A DNA stretch of 64,000 nucleotides, taken from assembly GCA_947632605.1 (NCBI GenBank), contig CANRPX010000006.1:1-64000 (forward strand), in the 5' to 3' direction. This DNA comes from an uncultured Clostridia bacterium. Lineage in GTDB: Bacteria; Bacillota; Clostridia; TANB77; CAG-508. The position numbers and the translations under genes are program-made. Below, piece by piece: positions 19,021 through 29,289 of this stretch. The notes beneath the pieces were generated by a model. It searched no databases. It was not told the origin of the DNA and worked only from the letters and a program-made list of their open reading frames with translations. Within the stretch, counting starts at the first letter, position 1. Each line of letters opens with the position of its first letter.

Positions 19021-20319
19021 TTAGTATAAATTTCTTTCATGATTATGATTTGCTTCTCTAGGATCTCTTCCTTCTTCATCATCATCTTCTTTTTCTGTTT
19101 CAGCATCTTCTTGTTGACTATCTTCAATATCATCTTGAACTTCTTCTCCTATATCTATGTCAGCTGAAATTTCTGATCTAATATTAGGAATATCTAATCC
19201 ATATTCATCAAATAATTGTAATCTTTCTTGATTAATTTCTTGGCATTTTTCTATTTTTTCATCTACTGTAAGGTTTGTAGAATTTAGTATACCTTTTTGT
19301 TTGTTTTCTAATTCATTTAATTTTTCTGCTAATATATCTTTATCTTGTCTTCTTAAATCTTTAGGTGTAGCAACTAAATCTGCAACAGTAGTATGTCCAT
19401 CTATATCTGTATAATATACTTTTGAATCCTTATCTGTAACATTTTCCACAACAGAAGCATGACGATAATCATTCATCATATTTGTAGCATCTTCATCATA
19501 TCTTCTATCATCAACAACTCTTTCACCTTGTACAAAAATTATTCTATCACTTCCTGATGAAAGATCTGCATTAGCAAATGCTAAACAATAAACAGGTCCA
19601 CCATTATCTTGCAATCCTGCTGTATCAATTAATTGATCTGAAATACTAGAAGGATTTCTTGCAATTAAAACATGTTTTAATTGTGCACCTTCTGATTCTC
19701 TTATTTCTTCTACTTTATCTTTTATTTTTTCTGGTATCTCTATTTCATTGTCTTCTTCAATTTCTTCTTCATCTGGTTCTTGTTTTTCTGCTTCTTCTTG
19801 TTGCTCTTCGTTATTTACTTCTCTAACATCTGCTTCAGGATTTTTCTCTTTTATTTTTTTAATTGTTTCCTCAGCACTCTTAGGAACAAGTGTGTCTTGA
19901 GCAATTTCTTTTTCCATTTCATCTTGTGAAGAAGGAAATAATGCATCTTGTAATTCTTCTGTTGACATTTTTGCTTCAACTTGAAATTTAAAAATTTCAC
20001 GTTTCATTCTTGGAGTTAGCATAAATTTTTGTGAATTTCCTTCATCATCTACAAAATCTAATGACATATCTTGACCATCTTTATCAACTGTTAATATTGC
20101 TTTTTCTCCATTTGGCAATGTTACTTCAAAATATCCTACTCTAAAAACTTCACCATCTTCTTTTTGTATTTCACCTATATCTAACAATTGAACAGAAGAA
20201 GGATCTAAATCTCTTAAAGGTGTTGTTTCATTTCCTTCTGAAGAAGTATAAACTTCTGCATTTTCATAAGCTTTTGAACTTAAATATTGTTCTTCTAAAT
20301 ATCTATCTCTACTATCCAT
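19021..20319 (-). CDS. Hypothetical acidic protein, lineage-restricted
   Basis: 432 aa; long Glu/Asp-rich linkers; no recognised domain. Confidence 0.5.
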   Translation of the reverse strand: MDSRDRYLEEQYLSSKAYENAEVYTSSEGNETTPLRDLDPSSVQLLDIGEIQKEDGEVFRVGYFEVTLPNGEKAILTVDKDGQDMSLDFVDDEGNSQKFMLTPRMKREIFKFQVEAKMSTEELQDALFPSSQDEMEKEIAQDTLVPKSAEETIKKIKEKNPEADVREVNNEEQQEEAEKQEPDEEEIEEDNEIEIPEKIKDKVEEIRESEGAQLKHVLIARNPSSISDQLIDTAGLQDNGGPVYCLAFANADLSSGSDRIIFVQGERVVDDRRYDEDATNMMNDYRHASVVENVTDKDSKVYYTDIDGHTTVADLVATPKDLRRQDKDILAEKLNELENKQKGILNSTNLTVDEKIEKCQEINQERLQLFDEYGLDIPNIRSEISADIDIGEEVQDDIEDSQQEDAETEKEDDDEEGRDPREANHNHERNLY

Positions 20320-20432
20320 TTTTATCTCCTATCATATTAATTTTTATACGTTTATATTATATAAGTATATTGCAAGAATTTCAAGAATTTTATAAAGCTT
20401 TTTTTATGTTTTTATTTTTAAATTCAAATATC

Positions 20433-20466
20433 AAAAAATGAGTGAATTTTTTTCACTCATTTTTAT
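20433..20466 (-). terminator. Hairpin terminator
   Basis: aaaaaatgagtgaatttttttcactcattttta. Confidence 0.8.
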
Positions 20467-20468
20467 TT

Positions 20469-23400
20469 TTAAAGATTTCTATTATATTTTGTTTTTGGAT
20501 ATAAATTATCTCCTAATAACTCTTCTTCTATCCTGGCTTCTTCTTTTTGTTTTTCCTTTTCTTCTTCTCTTTGTTTTCTTAATTCTTCTTGTTTTTTCAT
20601 TTTTTCTGCTTTTTGTTTCATTCTTTCAATTTTACGTTCTTCAGCCTTTTCTTTTCTTAATTTACTTTTTTCTTCTCTTAACTTTTTTTGTTCTTCTTTT
20701 TTTATTTTTTTATCCATTTCAAGAATTGTTTCTTCATCTTTTTCTAATTCATAAATTCCTGAATTAATATTTTCTGCATTTTCTTCTTCTTTTTCATTTT
20801 TACTATCAAATTTTTCAATAATTTCTTCATAAAACTGCTCATTTTCATGTTTTTTCCTTAATTCATCTTCTGTTTTATATTTTAAATTTACTTCATATTT
20901 ATTTGAAAAATGAAGCATTGCAGCTTTATCTGATAAATTTATTTTATTTGTAGACCAAATATCATCTAATTTGTATTCTAGTTCTATATTTGCTTCTGCT
21001 AATTCTTGTTTTCTTAATCTCTTACATCTTATTTCATAATCATTTTTATTTTCATCTGGTAATCTATCATAATTTTTTGCCATACAATATGCATAGCTAT
21101 CTGCTTTATTAGAAACAATTTTTTCAGATAACCAAACAGAATCATCATAATCGCATAATGTAGTATATACTAATGTATCTATTCTTTGAGCTTGTTTTTT
21201 ATTAATTCCATATAAACTCATTAGTCCTTGCATTCTGTCATTAATTAATTTTAAAGAATAATGTTTCTTTTTAAAACCATCAATGTGATCTATTCCTCTG
21301 ATAAGTTTTTCTACAAATATTTTTTCACTAAATACTCTACAATATCCATCTCCAGCATCTACTATTATAAGAACAGAATTATTTTTCTTTACTTGTTTTG
21401 TTTCAATATCATCTTCTGTTTTAGCTTCTTTTAAATTATCTTCAGAAGTAGTAGCTGTATTTTTAATATCAATATTATTAGTTATTTCAGTATTTTTTAA
21501 ATCTTCTTTATTATTTGTATTGCTTACAATATTATTATTTTGAGCCATTTTTTCAGGAATTTCTTTTTCATTAGAAATACTGTTTAATTTAATTTCTTCC
21601 TTTTCTTTACTTTCTGGAATAATCTCTTCTTGAGTTTTAATGTCATCAAAAGTTTCTTGTCCTTCAAGATATTCAGATTCCTGTAAATTTTCATTATCAC
21701 TATTTTCAAAGTTTTCTAAATTATCAAAAGATAGTTGATCACTTTCATAATCTTTTTGTAATTCTTTTAAATAAATTTTATCAAATTCTTTTTCTTTTTT
21801 TCTATCTTCTATTTTTTCTTTTATATTAGATACAAAACTTGAAAATGTGTTTTTCATTCCAACAAAGAAATCTCTTGTTGCAAGTATAGCTTTATCTTTT
21901 AGATTAACTGCAATATTTAAATATTTTTTAAAATCGAAATTTGGTTTATCATTATTTATTGCACTACTATTTTCTCTTTTTCTTGAATCTATTAAAATTA
22001 TATTATTAATTTTGTTTTTAATATTTCTATTTAATGTACTACTTTTTTCTACACGTTCAATTTCTGGTATAATTGTTCTTGGTGTATCTTCAAAAGTAAT
22101 AATGTTTTCTGATTCATTATTATTTTTTTTTGATTCTTCTTTTAATTCTTCTTTTTTTAAATCATTTGAGTTTTCTTTTTTTGATAAATCTTCTGTTATT
22201 TCCTCACTTTTTAATTCTTCTTTTTCTTCATTTTTTTTCTGCTCTATTTTATCAATCTTAGCTGCCATTAATAACTTTTGCTTTTTATTTTCCTTTTTTT
22301 CTTTAACTTTATCTATTGATTTATCAATTTTCTTTTTTACAATCTCAATTTCTTTAGAAAACCATTCTTTTAATGATACTAGTTTTTGAATTACATCAGC
22401 TTTAATTTCGGCAAAAGAGATTTTCTTTTTAATTTTAGCTTTGTTAATTATAAGTCCCATTGGTCTTCCACCAACATTTTGAATATCTTTTTTAGCCTTA
22501 AATAAATCTTCTTTTTTAGTTTTTCTATAATCAGATATTAATATTGTTGAATTAGCGACTCTACTCAAAATTAGAGAATCCATATTATTTAATACTGAAG
22601 TTCCATCAATTAAAACTAAATCATAAAATACACTTAAATCTTTTACTAATTGTTCTAATCTTTCTGAAGTTAATAACTCTGTTGTATTTGGTGGTATAGT
22701 TCCTGATGTAATTAAATTTAAGTTCTTAATTTCAGTCTCATTAATAAAAGTATTTGTAAGTTTATTTATTTCCATACCATTTGAATCTAAATTTGATAAG
22801 TAATTTGAAAATCCTAAATTATTTGGTATATTAAATATTTTATTTTGTCTACCATTTTTCATATCAGAATCTATTATTATTACTTTTTTACCAACTTCAG
22901 CAAAAGTTACACCTAAATTAGCTGTTATATAACTTTTACCTTCTCCATCTAATGGACTTGTAACAAGCATAATATTCTTATCTTTGTTATTAACATTTAT
23001 AAATTGAATATTTGTTCTAAGATTTTTAAATGCTTTTAATGAAGGTGATTTTAAGCTATCATAATAAACTAATTCATTCTTATAATTAGATTTATTTTTC
23101 TTATAATTATTTAAAGGAATTTCAATTAATTTCTTTAAGTTTATCTCACTATCAATATTCTTATTTATTCTTACATTTCTTTCTATTATTGCTGAAGCTA
23201 TAATATAAATAATACTTACTAAAACTCCAATAATTATAGATATTAATGCTGATAAAATAATTGATATATTTCTTGTTGTTTTAGCTATATATGGATTATC
23301 TACTACATATATTTCTCTATCTTCATACATTTCTTCTAATTTATCTGAAAAAACATCTAATAAAGCTTCACTTATTTTTACAGATGTAGTTTCATCTGTA

Positions 23401-23756
23401 TATTTAACTTCAATTTCAAAAGTATCAGAATTAAAGTTCTTTTTAACTTTAATATTATTTTTAAGTTTAGTGTTTTGTATATTTAATTCTTCTTCTATTT
23501 TTTGAACAGAAGAATCACTTTTTAATAATTCTTTAAAAGTATGTACAAGTTTAGAAGTTATTTCGATATTTCCTTTATTTTCAGTTTCATTATTTTCATT
23601 TAGTTCTGTTCTTATTAATAATAGCTTAGATACTGAAACATATTCTTTTTTACTTAAACACAAAGAAGCTACTATACCAATAATTAGTATAGCTATAATT
23701 ATTAAAATTACATAAACTTTCTTTTCTTTCAATTTTTCAAAAAATATCATTTCTAT
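20469..23756 (-). CDS. Wzz/BY-kinase (CpsC-CpsD-like) fusion with a long charged C-terminal extension
   Basis: Wzz-like TM...YVSVSKLLL region, then NLRTNIQFINVNNKDKNIMLVTSPLDGEGKSYITANLGVTFAEVGKKVIIIDSDMKNGRQNKIFN (MinD/BY-kinase Walker A), then ~600 aa Lys/Glu-rich extension. Start placed at the internal MIFFEKL by similarity; uncertain. Confidence 0.75.
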   Translation of the reverse strand: MEMIFFEKLKEKKVYVILIIIAILIIGIVASLCLSKKEYVSVSKLLLIRTELNENNETENKGNIEITSKLVHTFKELLKSDSSVQKIEEELNIQNTKLKNNIKVKKNFNSDTFEIEVKYTDETTSVKISEALLDVFSDKLEEMYEDREIYVVDNPYIAKTTRNISIILSALISIIIGVLVSIIYIIASAIIERNVRINKNIDSEINLKKLIEIPLNNYKKNKSNYKNELVYYDSLKSPSLKAFKNLRTNIQFINVNNKDKNIMLVTSPLDGEGKSYITANLGVTFAEVGKKVIIIDSDMKNGRQNKIFNIPNNLGFSNYLSNLDSNGMEINKLTNTFINETEIKNLNLITSGTIPPNTTELLTSERLEQLVKDLSVFYDLVLIDGTSVLNNMDSLILSRVANSTILISDYRKTKKEDLFKAKKDIQNVGGRPMGLIINKAKIKKKISFAEIKADVIQKLVSLKEWFSKEIEIVKKKIDKSIDKVKEKKENKKQKLLMAAKIDKIEQKKNEEKEELKSEEITEDLSKKENSNDLKKEELKEESKKNNNESENIITFEDTPRTIIPEIERVEKSSTLNRNIKNKINNIILIDSRKRENSSAINNDKPNFDFKKYLNIAVNLKDKAILATRDFFVGMKNTFSSFVSNIKEKIEDRKKEKEFDKIYLKELQKDYESDQLSFDNLENFENSDNENLQESEYLEGQETFDDIKTQEEIIPESKEKEEIKLNSISNEKEIPEKMAQNNNIVSNTNNKEDLKNTEITNNIDIKNTATTSEDNLKEAKTEDDIETKQVKKNNSVLIIVDAGDGYCRVFSEKIFVEKLIRGIDHIDGFKKKHYSLKLINDRMQGLMSLYGINKKQAQRIDTLVYTTLCDYDDSVWLSEKIVSNKADSYAYCMAKNYDRLPDENKNDYEIRCKRLRKQELAEANIELEYKLDDIWSTNKINLSDKAAMLHFSNKYEVNLKYKTEDELRKKHENEQFYEEIIEKFDSKNEKEEENAENINSGIYELEKDEETILEMDKKIKKEEQKKLREEKSKLRKEKAEERKIERMKQKAEKMKKQEELRKQREEEKEKQKEEARIEEELLGDNLYPKTKYNRNL

Positions 23757-23961
23757 CCTCATATAAAAAATAAAAAGACGCAAATAAAAAAATTTTTTAT
23801 CTACATCTTTTGTATATATTATTTTAAATTAAAATTCGTTACTATTATAGCAGACTTTATGTAAAAATTCAATACTTTTACAGTATTTATTTGTTTTTTT
23901 AATAAATTATTTTTAAATTTTTAAAAAAATTCTTTTAATTAAATAATAAAAAAAGAAACAC

Positions 23962-23994
23962 AAAAAAGCACACTTAAAAAAGTGTACTTTTATT
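23962..23994 (-). terminator. Hairpin terminator
   Basis: aaaagcacactt aaaa aagtgtactttt. Confidence 0.65.
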
Positions 23995-24011
23995 ATAAAT
24001 TTTCTAACTAA

Positions 24012-24425
24012 TTAAACATTATAGTCTGATACTTTTTTATAAGCATATAATGCTGAAGCAACAAGTGCTATTGCTATAAATACCATTGATGATCCTGATC
24101 CTGCGTATGGTAATTTAGAACTTGTGCTACTTGAATTTGTGTTTGTGTTTGTATTAGTATTAGAATTTGTATTTACATTTGCATTTGTGTTTGCTGCACT
24201 GTTTGTATTATCTGAGGTTCCAACTGTTGCAGGAATAAGAACAGCATTTGAATTTGAATTTGTGTTTGTATTATCACTAGTTGCACCAGCTTCATCTGAT
24301 GTTGTATTAGTATCTGCAGTAATTGTAGTAGCTGTAACTAAAGAATTTAAACTAGCATATACAAAACTTATTAATACGATAAGTACTAAACTAATTAAAA
24401 ATTTTTCTTTTCCTAATTTAACCAT
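24012..24425 (-). CDS. Secreted Asn/Thr/Ser-repeat protein with LPYAG sortase-like sorting signal
   Basis: Signal peptide, Asn/Thr low-complexity repeats, then KLPYAGSGSSMVFIAIALVASALYAYKKVSDYNV (LPxxG-TM-positive tail). Confidence 0.7.
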   Translation of the reverse strand: MVKLGKEKFLISLVLIVLISFVYASLNSLVTATTITADTNTTSDEAGATSDNTNTNSNSNAVLIPATVGTSDNTNSAANTNANVNTNSNTNTNTNTNSSSTSSKLPYAGSGSSMVFIAIALVASALYAYKKVSDYNV

Positions 24426-24548
24426 TTTTCCATCTCCCTATTACTTAACATCTGAAAATATTATAACATTACAATATTATCAATGCAAGTTTTTTTTACA
24501 TTTTTTTGTTTTTTTACACATTTGAAACATTGTAATACTTTTGTAATA

Positions 24549-25643
24549 TTACACATTAAATTTAAATAAAACTATATCTCCATCTTCCATAACATAATCT
24601 TTGCCTTCAGACCTTATTAATCCTTTTTCTCTTGCTTGTACCATAGATCCAGAGCAATTCATTAATTCATCGTAAGATATTACTTCTGCTTTTATAAAGC
24701 CTCTCTCAATATCTGAATGTATTTTTCCAGCAGCTTGAGGAGCTTTTGTTCCTATTTTTATTGTCCATGCTCTTACTTCTGGTTCACCAGCTGTTAAGAA
24801 AGATATTAATCCTAACAATTTATAACTTGCTTTTATTAATTTATCTAGACCAGATTCTTTTAGTCCTAATGCTTCTAACATTTCTTGTTTTTCATCTTTT
24901 TCCAAAGAACTTAATTCTTCTTCAATTTTTACACAAAGTGGAATAACTTCTGTTCCTTCTTTATGAGCATATTCTATAACTTTTTTTACATTATCATTTG
25001 ATTCTGGATGTTCAATTTCATTTTCAGAAACATTTGCGACATATAATACTGGTTTCATTGTTAATAAGAAACTTTCTCTTAAAACTTCTTTTTCTTCTTC
25101 ATTATAATCAAGTGTTCTTGCACACTTTCCAGAATTTAAAACTGATTTTACCTTTTCTAAAGTATCAATTTCAAATTGATATTTTTTATCTGCTTTTAGA
25201 AGTTTTCTAGCTCTGTCTAATCTTTTTTCTATTGTTTCCAAATCTGCAAAAATTAATTCAAAATTTATTGTTTCAATATCACGAACCGGATCAACACTTC
25301 CATCTACATGAACTATATTATCACTTTCAAAACATCTTACTACTTGAATTATACTATCAACTTCTCTAATATGTGATAAAAATTTATTTCCTAAACCTTC
25401 GCCTTTACTTGCACCTTTAACTAAACCTGCTATATCAACAAATTCAACAATTGCATTTGTTACTTTTTGAGGTTTGTAAATTTCAGCTAATTTTTCTAAT
25501 CTTTCATCTGGAACAGCTACAACTCCAACATTTGGCTCAATTGTACAAAAAGGATAATTTGCACATTCTGCTCCAGCATTTGTTATACTATTAAATAATG
25601 TACTTTTTCCCACATTAGGAAGTCCAACAATTCCTATTTTCAT
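24549..25643 (-). CDS. ychF: Ribosome-binding ATPase YchF
   Basis: MKIGIVGLPNVGKSTLFNSITNAGAECANYPFCTIEPNVGVV... Confidence 0.95.
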   Translation of the reverse strand: MKIGIVGLPNVGKSTLFNSITNAGAECANYPFCTIEPNVGVVAVPDERLEKLAEIYKPQKVTNAIVEFVDIAGLVKGASKGEGLGNKFLSHIREVDSIIQVVRCFESDNIVHVDGSVDPVRDIETINFELIFADLETIEKRLDRARKLLKADKKYQFEIDTLEKVKSVLNSGKCARTLDYNEEEKEVLRESFLLTMKPVLYVANVSENEIEHPESNDNVKKVIEYAHKEGTEVIPLCVKIEEELSSLEKDEKQEMLEALGLKESGLDKLIKASYKLLGLISFLTAGEPEVRAWTIKIGTKAPQAAGKIHSDIERGFIKAEVISYDELMNCSGSMVQAREKGLIRSEGKDYVMEDGDIVLFKFNV

Positions 25644-25686
25644 ATTAAACCTTCCTTTTATTAAAATATTATAAATTATAGTAAAA

Positions 25687-25762
<76 letters not shown>

Positions 25763-25807
25763 ATTTACAAAAAATAGATGGCATAAATTATGCCATACAT
25801 TATTATA

Positions 25808-26452
25808 TTATTCTTCATTTTCTAAACATTTCATTGCTTTTTTTCTAATACGTTGAATAGCATTATCTACTGATTTTACAGGAGAATTTAATTTATTTGC
25901 TATTGAAACATAGCTATCCCCTTGTATGTATCTGTCTAAAACTTGTTTTTCAAAAGTACTCAAATTTTTATCTATTCTGTTTTCTACAAATTGTATGTAT
26001 TCTTTTTTTGTTATAGTATCTAATGGATCTTCAACTACTTTAGTATCTAAAACATCCATAATTGATGTATCATCATTATCATCATAAACAGCTGTGTTTA
26101 GTGAATATGATGAATTAAGAGGTATATGTTTTTGTCTATTAGAAGTTTTTATTGCAGTAATTAGTTGTCTTTCTATACACAAATTTGCAAATGTTTTAAA
26201 TGAATTATTTTTTTCAACATCAAAAGATTGTATTGCTTTAAATAATCCTATCATTCCTTCTTGAAGCATATCATCATTTTCTGCTCCAATTAGAAAAAAT
26301 CTATTTGCTTTTATACTTGCTAGTCCTCTATATTTCTCTAATAAATAATTTTGCGCTTCTAAATCTCCTAATCTTATTTTTTTGATTAGTTCCTCATCTG
26401 ATATATTTTGATATTTGTCTTGAGTAAAATTATACAAATATTTATTAGGCAT
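25808..26452 (-). CDS. sigH: RNA polymerase sporulation sigma factor SigH
   Basis: ISDEELIKKIRLGDLEAQNYLLEKYRGLASIKANRFFLIGAENDDMLQEGMIGLFKAIQSFD... Confidence 0.9.
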   Translation of the reverse strand: MPNKYLYNFTQDKYQNISDEELIKKIRLGDLEAQNYLLEKYRGLASIKANRFFLIGAENDDMLQEGMIGLFKAIQSFDVEKNNSFKTFANLCIERQLITAIKTSNRQKHIPLNSSYSLNTAVYDDNDDTSIMDVLDTKVVEDPLDTITKKEYIQFVENRIDKNLSTFEKQVLDRYIQGDSYVSIANKLNSPVKSVDNAIQRIRKKAMKCLENEE

Positions 26453-26540
26453 TTCCTATATTGAACCTCCATGCAAGTTATAGCTGTATTATATGTTGTA
26501 AACCTTGCAATGTCAAGTGTTAGAACGAAAAAAGAATAAA

Positions 26541-26578
26541 AAAAAGCAGATTTTTAAAAATCTGCTCTTATTTTTATT
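26541..26578 (-). terminator. Hairpin terminator downstream of rny
   Basis: agcagatttttaaaaatctgct flanked by A/T tracts. Confidence 0.75.
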
Positions 26579-28118
26579 TTGCATAATCAATTACTCTAGA
26601 TTCTCTAATAACATTAACTTTTATTTGTCCTGGATATTCCATTTCATTTTCTACTTTTTTAGCAACATCTCTAGCCATAATAACCATATCTGCATCAGAT
26701 ACTTTTTCTGGTTTTACTATTAATCTTACTTCACGTCCTGCTTGTATTGCAAATGACTTTTCAACACCTTCAAATGAATCTGCTATTTCTTCAAGTTTTT
26801 CTAGTCTCTTAATGTAAGATTCTAATGTTTCTCTTCTAGCTCCAGGTCTTGAAGCTGAAATTGCATCAGCGGCTTGTACTAAAACTGCTTCTAAAGTAAG
26901 TGGTTCAACATCTCCATGATGTGCTTCAACAGCATTGATTACATTTTCATTCTCTTTATATTTTCTAAGAATTTCAACACCTAATTCAACGTGTGTTCCT
27001 TCCATATCATGGTCTAATGCTTTTCCTAGGTCATGTAATAATCCAGCTCTTCTTGCTATTTTTGAATTTATTCCTAATTCTTCTGCCATTATTCTAGCTA
27101 AATTAGAAACTTCTATTGAATGATTTAATACATTTTGTCCATAACTTGTTCTGTATTTTAATTTTCCTATTAATTTTATTATATCTGGATGTAAATTATT
27201 TACACCTGTTTCTAAAGCTGCTCTTTCTCCTTCTTCTTTAATGGTTTCTGCAACTTCCTCTTTTGCTTTTTCAACCATTTCTTCAATTTTAGCAGGATGA
27301 ATTCTACCATCTTCAATTAATTTTTCAATAGCAATTCTTGCAACTTCTCTTCTTAATGGATCAAATCCAGAAATAATAACTGCCTCTGGTGTATCATCAA
27401 TGATTAAATCAATACCGGTAAGTGTTTCCAATGCTTTTATATTTCTTCCTTCTCTTCCTATAATTCTTCCTTTCATTTCATCATTTGGAAGAGCAACAAC
27501 AGATACTGTTGTTTCAGAAGTATGATCAGCTGCACATTTTTGAATAGCAAAACTAATTATTTCTCTTGCATTTTTTGTAGCATCTTCTTTAGCTTTTGCT
27601 TCCAATTCTCTGATAAGTGTAGCCTTCTCTTGAGTAATTTCTTTATCCAAATTGTTCAATAATTGTTGTTTTGCTTGTTCTTCAGTTAAACCTGAAATTC
27701 TTTGTAATTCTTCTAATTCTTTGTTGTAAACTTTTTCTAATTCTTCTTTTTGTTGTTCGTTTTCTGCATATTTTCTTTCAAGTTCTCTTTCTTTTCCTTC
27801 ACAAGCTGTTACTCTTTTTTCTAGGTTTTCTTCTTTTTGTATTAGTCTTCTTTCTTGTGTTTGTATGTCACCTCTTCTTTCTTTAATCTCTTGCTCTAAA
27901 TCATTTCTTATTTGTAGTACTTCTTCTTTTGCTTTAATTAATTCTTCTTTCTTTAAATTTTCAGCTTCTATCTTTACGCTTTCAATTAATCTTTTAGCTT
28001 CATTTTCGGCACTTTGAATTTTAGATTCTGCAACTTTTTTTCTAATGATTGACCCAATTGGAATAAAAATTACAGCTGAGATTAGAACAGTGGCAACGAT
28101 AATTAAAATTGTTTGCAT
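26574..28118 (-). CDS. rny: Ribonuclease Y
   Basis: N-terminal TM and coiled coil, KH domain [31 protein letters not shown] domain [21 protein letters not shown]. Confidence 0.95.
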   Translation of the reverse strand: MQTILIIVATVLISAVIFIPIGSIIRKKVAESKIQSAENEAKRLIESVKIEAENLKKEELIKAKEEVLQIRNDLEQEIKERRGDIQTQERRLIQKEENLEKRVTACEGKERELERKYAENEQQKEELEKVYNKELEELQRISGLTEEQAKQQLLNNLDKEITQEKATLIRELEAKAKEDATKNAREIISFAIQKCAADHTSETTVSVVALPNDEMKGRIIGREGRNIKALETLTGIDLIIDDTPEAVIISGFDPLRREVARIAIEKLIEDGRIHPAKIEEMVEKAKEEVAETIKEEGERAALETGVNNLHPDIIKLIGKLKYRTSYGQNVLNHSIEVSNLARIMAEELGINSKIARRAGLLHDLGKALDHDMEGTHVELGVEILRKYKENENVINAVEAHHGDVEPLTLEAVLVQAADAISASRPGARRETLESYIKRLEKLEEIADSFEGVEKSFAIQAGREVRLIVKPEKVSDADMVIMARDVAKKVENEMEYPGQIKVNVIRESRVIDYAK

Positions 28119-28279
28119 AATTACATTTACCTCTTTTCTATTAAATTTTCAATGTACAACAAAATTATTCATAAATTAAGTCTATTTATATAATTTATAT
28201 TGTATTTTTTCCTACATTAATATTTTATATGTATTATTGCAAAGTGTCAAGTTTTTTATAAGAAAATTATGTAAATTTT

Positions 28280-29212
28280 CTATTCAAACATCTTATTTAT
28301 CGCCTTCTCAAAGATTTCTTTTGCAATATCATGTCCTGAAGGAATAATTTCTATGAATTTATTCATACAAACATTTGCGTTTATTTCCATAACAAAAATT
28401 TTTTCATCTGAAGTAACTGCGACATCAACACTAGCAAATTTTATATTTATTGCATTTCCAGCATTTATAGCAATTTTTTCAATTTGCTTAATATATTTAT
28501 CATTTTCATCAATTAATATTGGTTCTGCTCCATTATTTAAATTATGTTTCCATGATACTGTAACTTCTTCATTTTTTGACGGTATTTCATTTAAATTAAT
28601 ATTTCTATTAATTTGTAATTTCATTTTTTTATATTTTTGATCAATTAATTCTTTTATTGTATGAACTCCGTCTCCTATTACATAAGGTTTTTTCTTTTTA
28701 TATGCATATATAATTTCTCCACATAAAAATATAACTCTATATTCATAATCTATATCCATATATGGACATGCACTCAAAGTATCATTTTCTTCAAATAATT
28801 TTAAAACAACTTCTTTAATTTCTTCTTCACTTGAGCAAAAATATACATCTTTTCCCTCACAAGAATTATTTGCTTTTATTACTATTTGATTATTAGATTC
28901 TTTTAAAAGTTTAATTGCCTCATTCAAAAATTTTTGATTATAATAAGCACTTCTAGTTTTTGGATTAAATATCATTTTATGTGGTATTGTAGGTACATTA
29001 TTAGAATTTAAAACTTCATAAGTTGCAAATTTATCTGAAGCAATATTGTAAGATGTAGAACTATTTAAATCAAATTGATATCCTATTATATTTCTTTTTT
29101 TACCATTTTTAATTAATTCTCTTATCCAACCATAAGAAAGTTCTTTTTGTTTAATATCTTTTTCACTACATATTTCATCAATTATTTTGTAAAATGGCTT
29201 ATGCTTTTCCAT
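28280..29212 (-). CDS. ATP-grasp family protein (cyanophycin synthetase/GshAB-like fold)
   Basis: NQIVIKANNSCEGKDVYFCSSEEE ... YRVIFLCGEIIYAYKKKKPYVIGDGVHTIKELI ... FVMEINANVC. Confidence 0.75.
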   Translation of the reverse strand: MEKHKPFYKIIDEICSEKDIKQKELSYGWIRELIKNGKKRNIIGYQFDLNSSTSYNIASDKFATYEVLNSNNVPTIPHKMIFNPKTRSAYYNQKFLNEAIKLLKESNNQIVIKANNSCEGKDVYFCSSEEEIKEVVLKLFEENDTLSACPYMDIDYEYRVIFLCGEIIYAYKKKKPYVIGDGVHTIKELIDQKYKKMKLQINRNINLNEIPSKNEEVTVSWKHNLNNGAEPILIDENDKYIKQIEKIAINAGNAINIKFASVDVAVTSDEKIFVMEINANVCMNKFIEIIPSGHDIAKEIFEKAINKMFE

Positions 29213-29234
29213 ATTTTTCCCTTCTTTTATAAAT

Positions 29235-29282
29235 AAAAGCGAACTTTAAACTTAAGATTTAAAAAGTTAAAATTCGCTTTTG
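29235..29282 (-). terminator. Hairpin terminator
   Basis: aaaagcgaactttaaactt ... aagttaaaattcgctttt. Confidence 0.6.
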
Positions 29283-29289
29283 TATATTA

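Noticed and set aside
21847-22389. Long plus-strand ORF antisense to the BY-kinase fusion gene (similar cases: 1948..2346, 3070..3273, 20438..20767, 27671..27886)
   Set aside because: Phe/Leu/Ser/His-rich shadow translations of low-complexity minus-strand genes; no RBS or family similarity.
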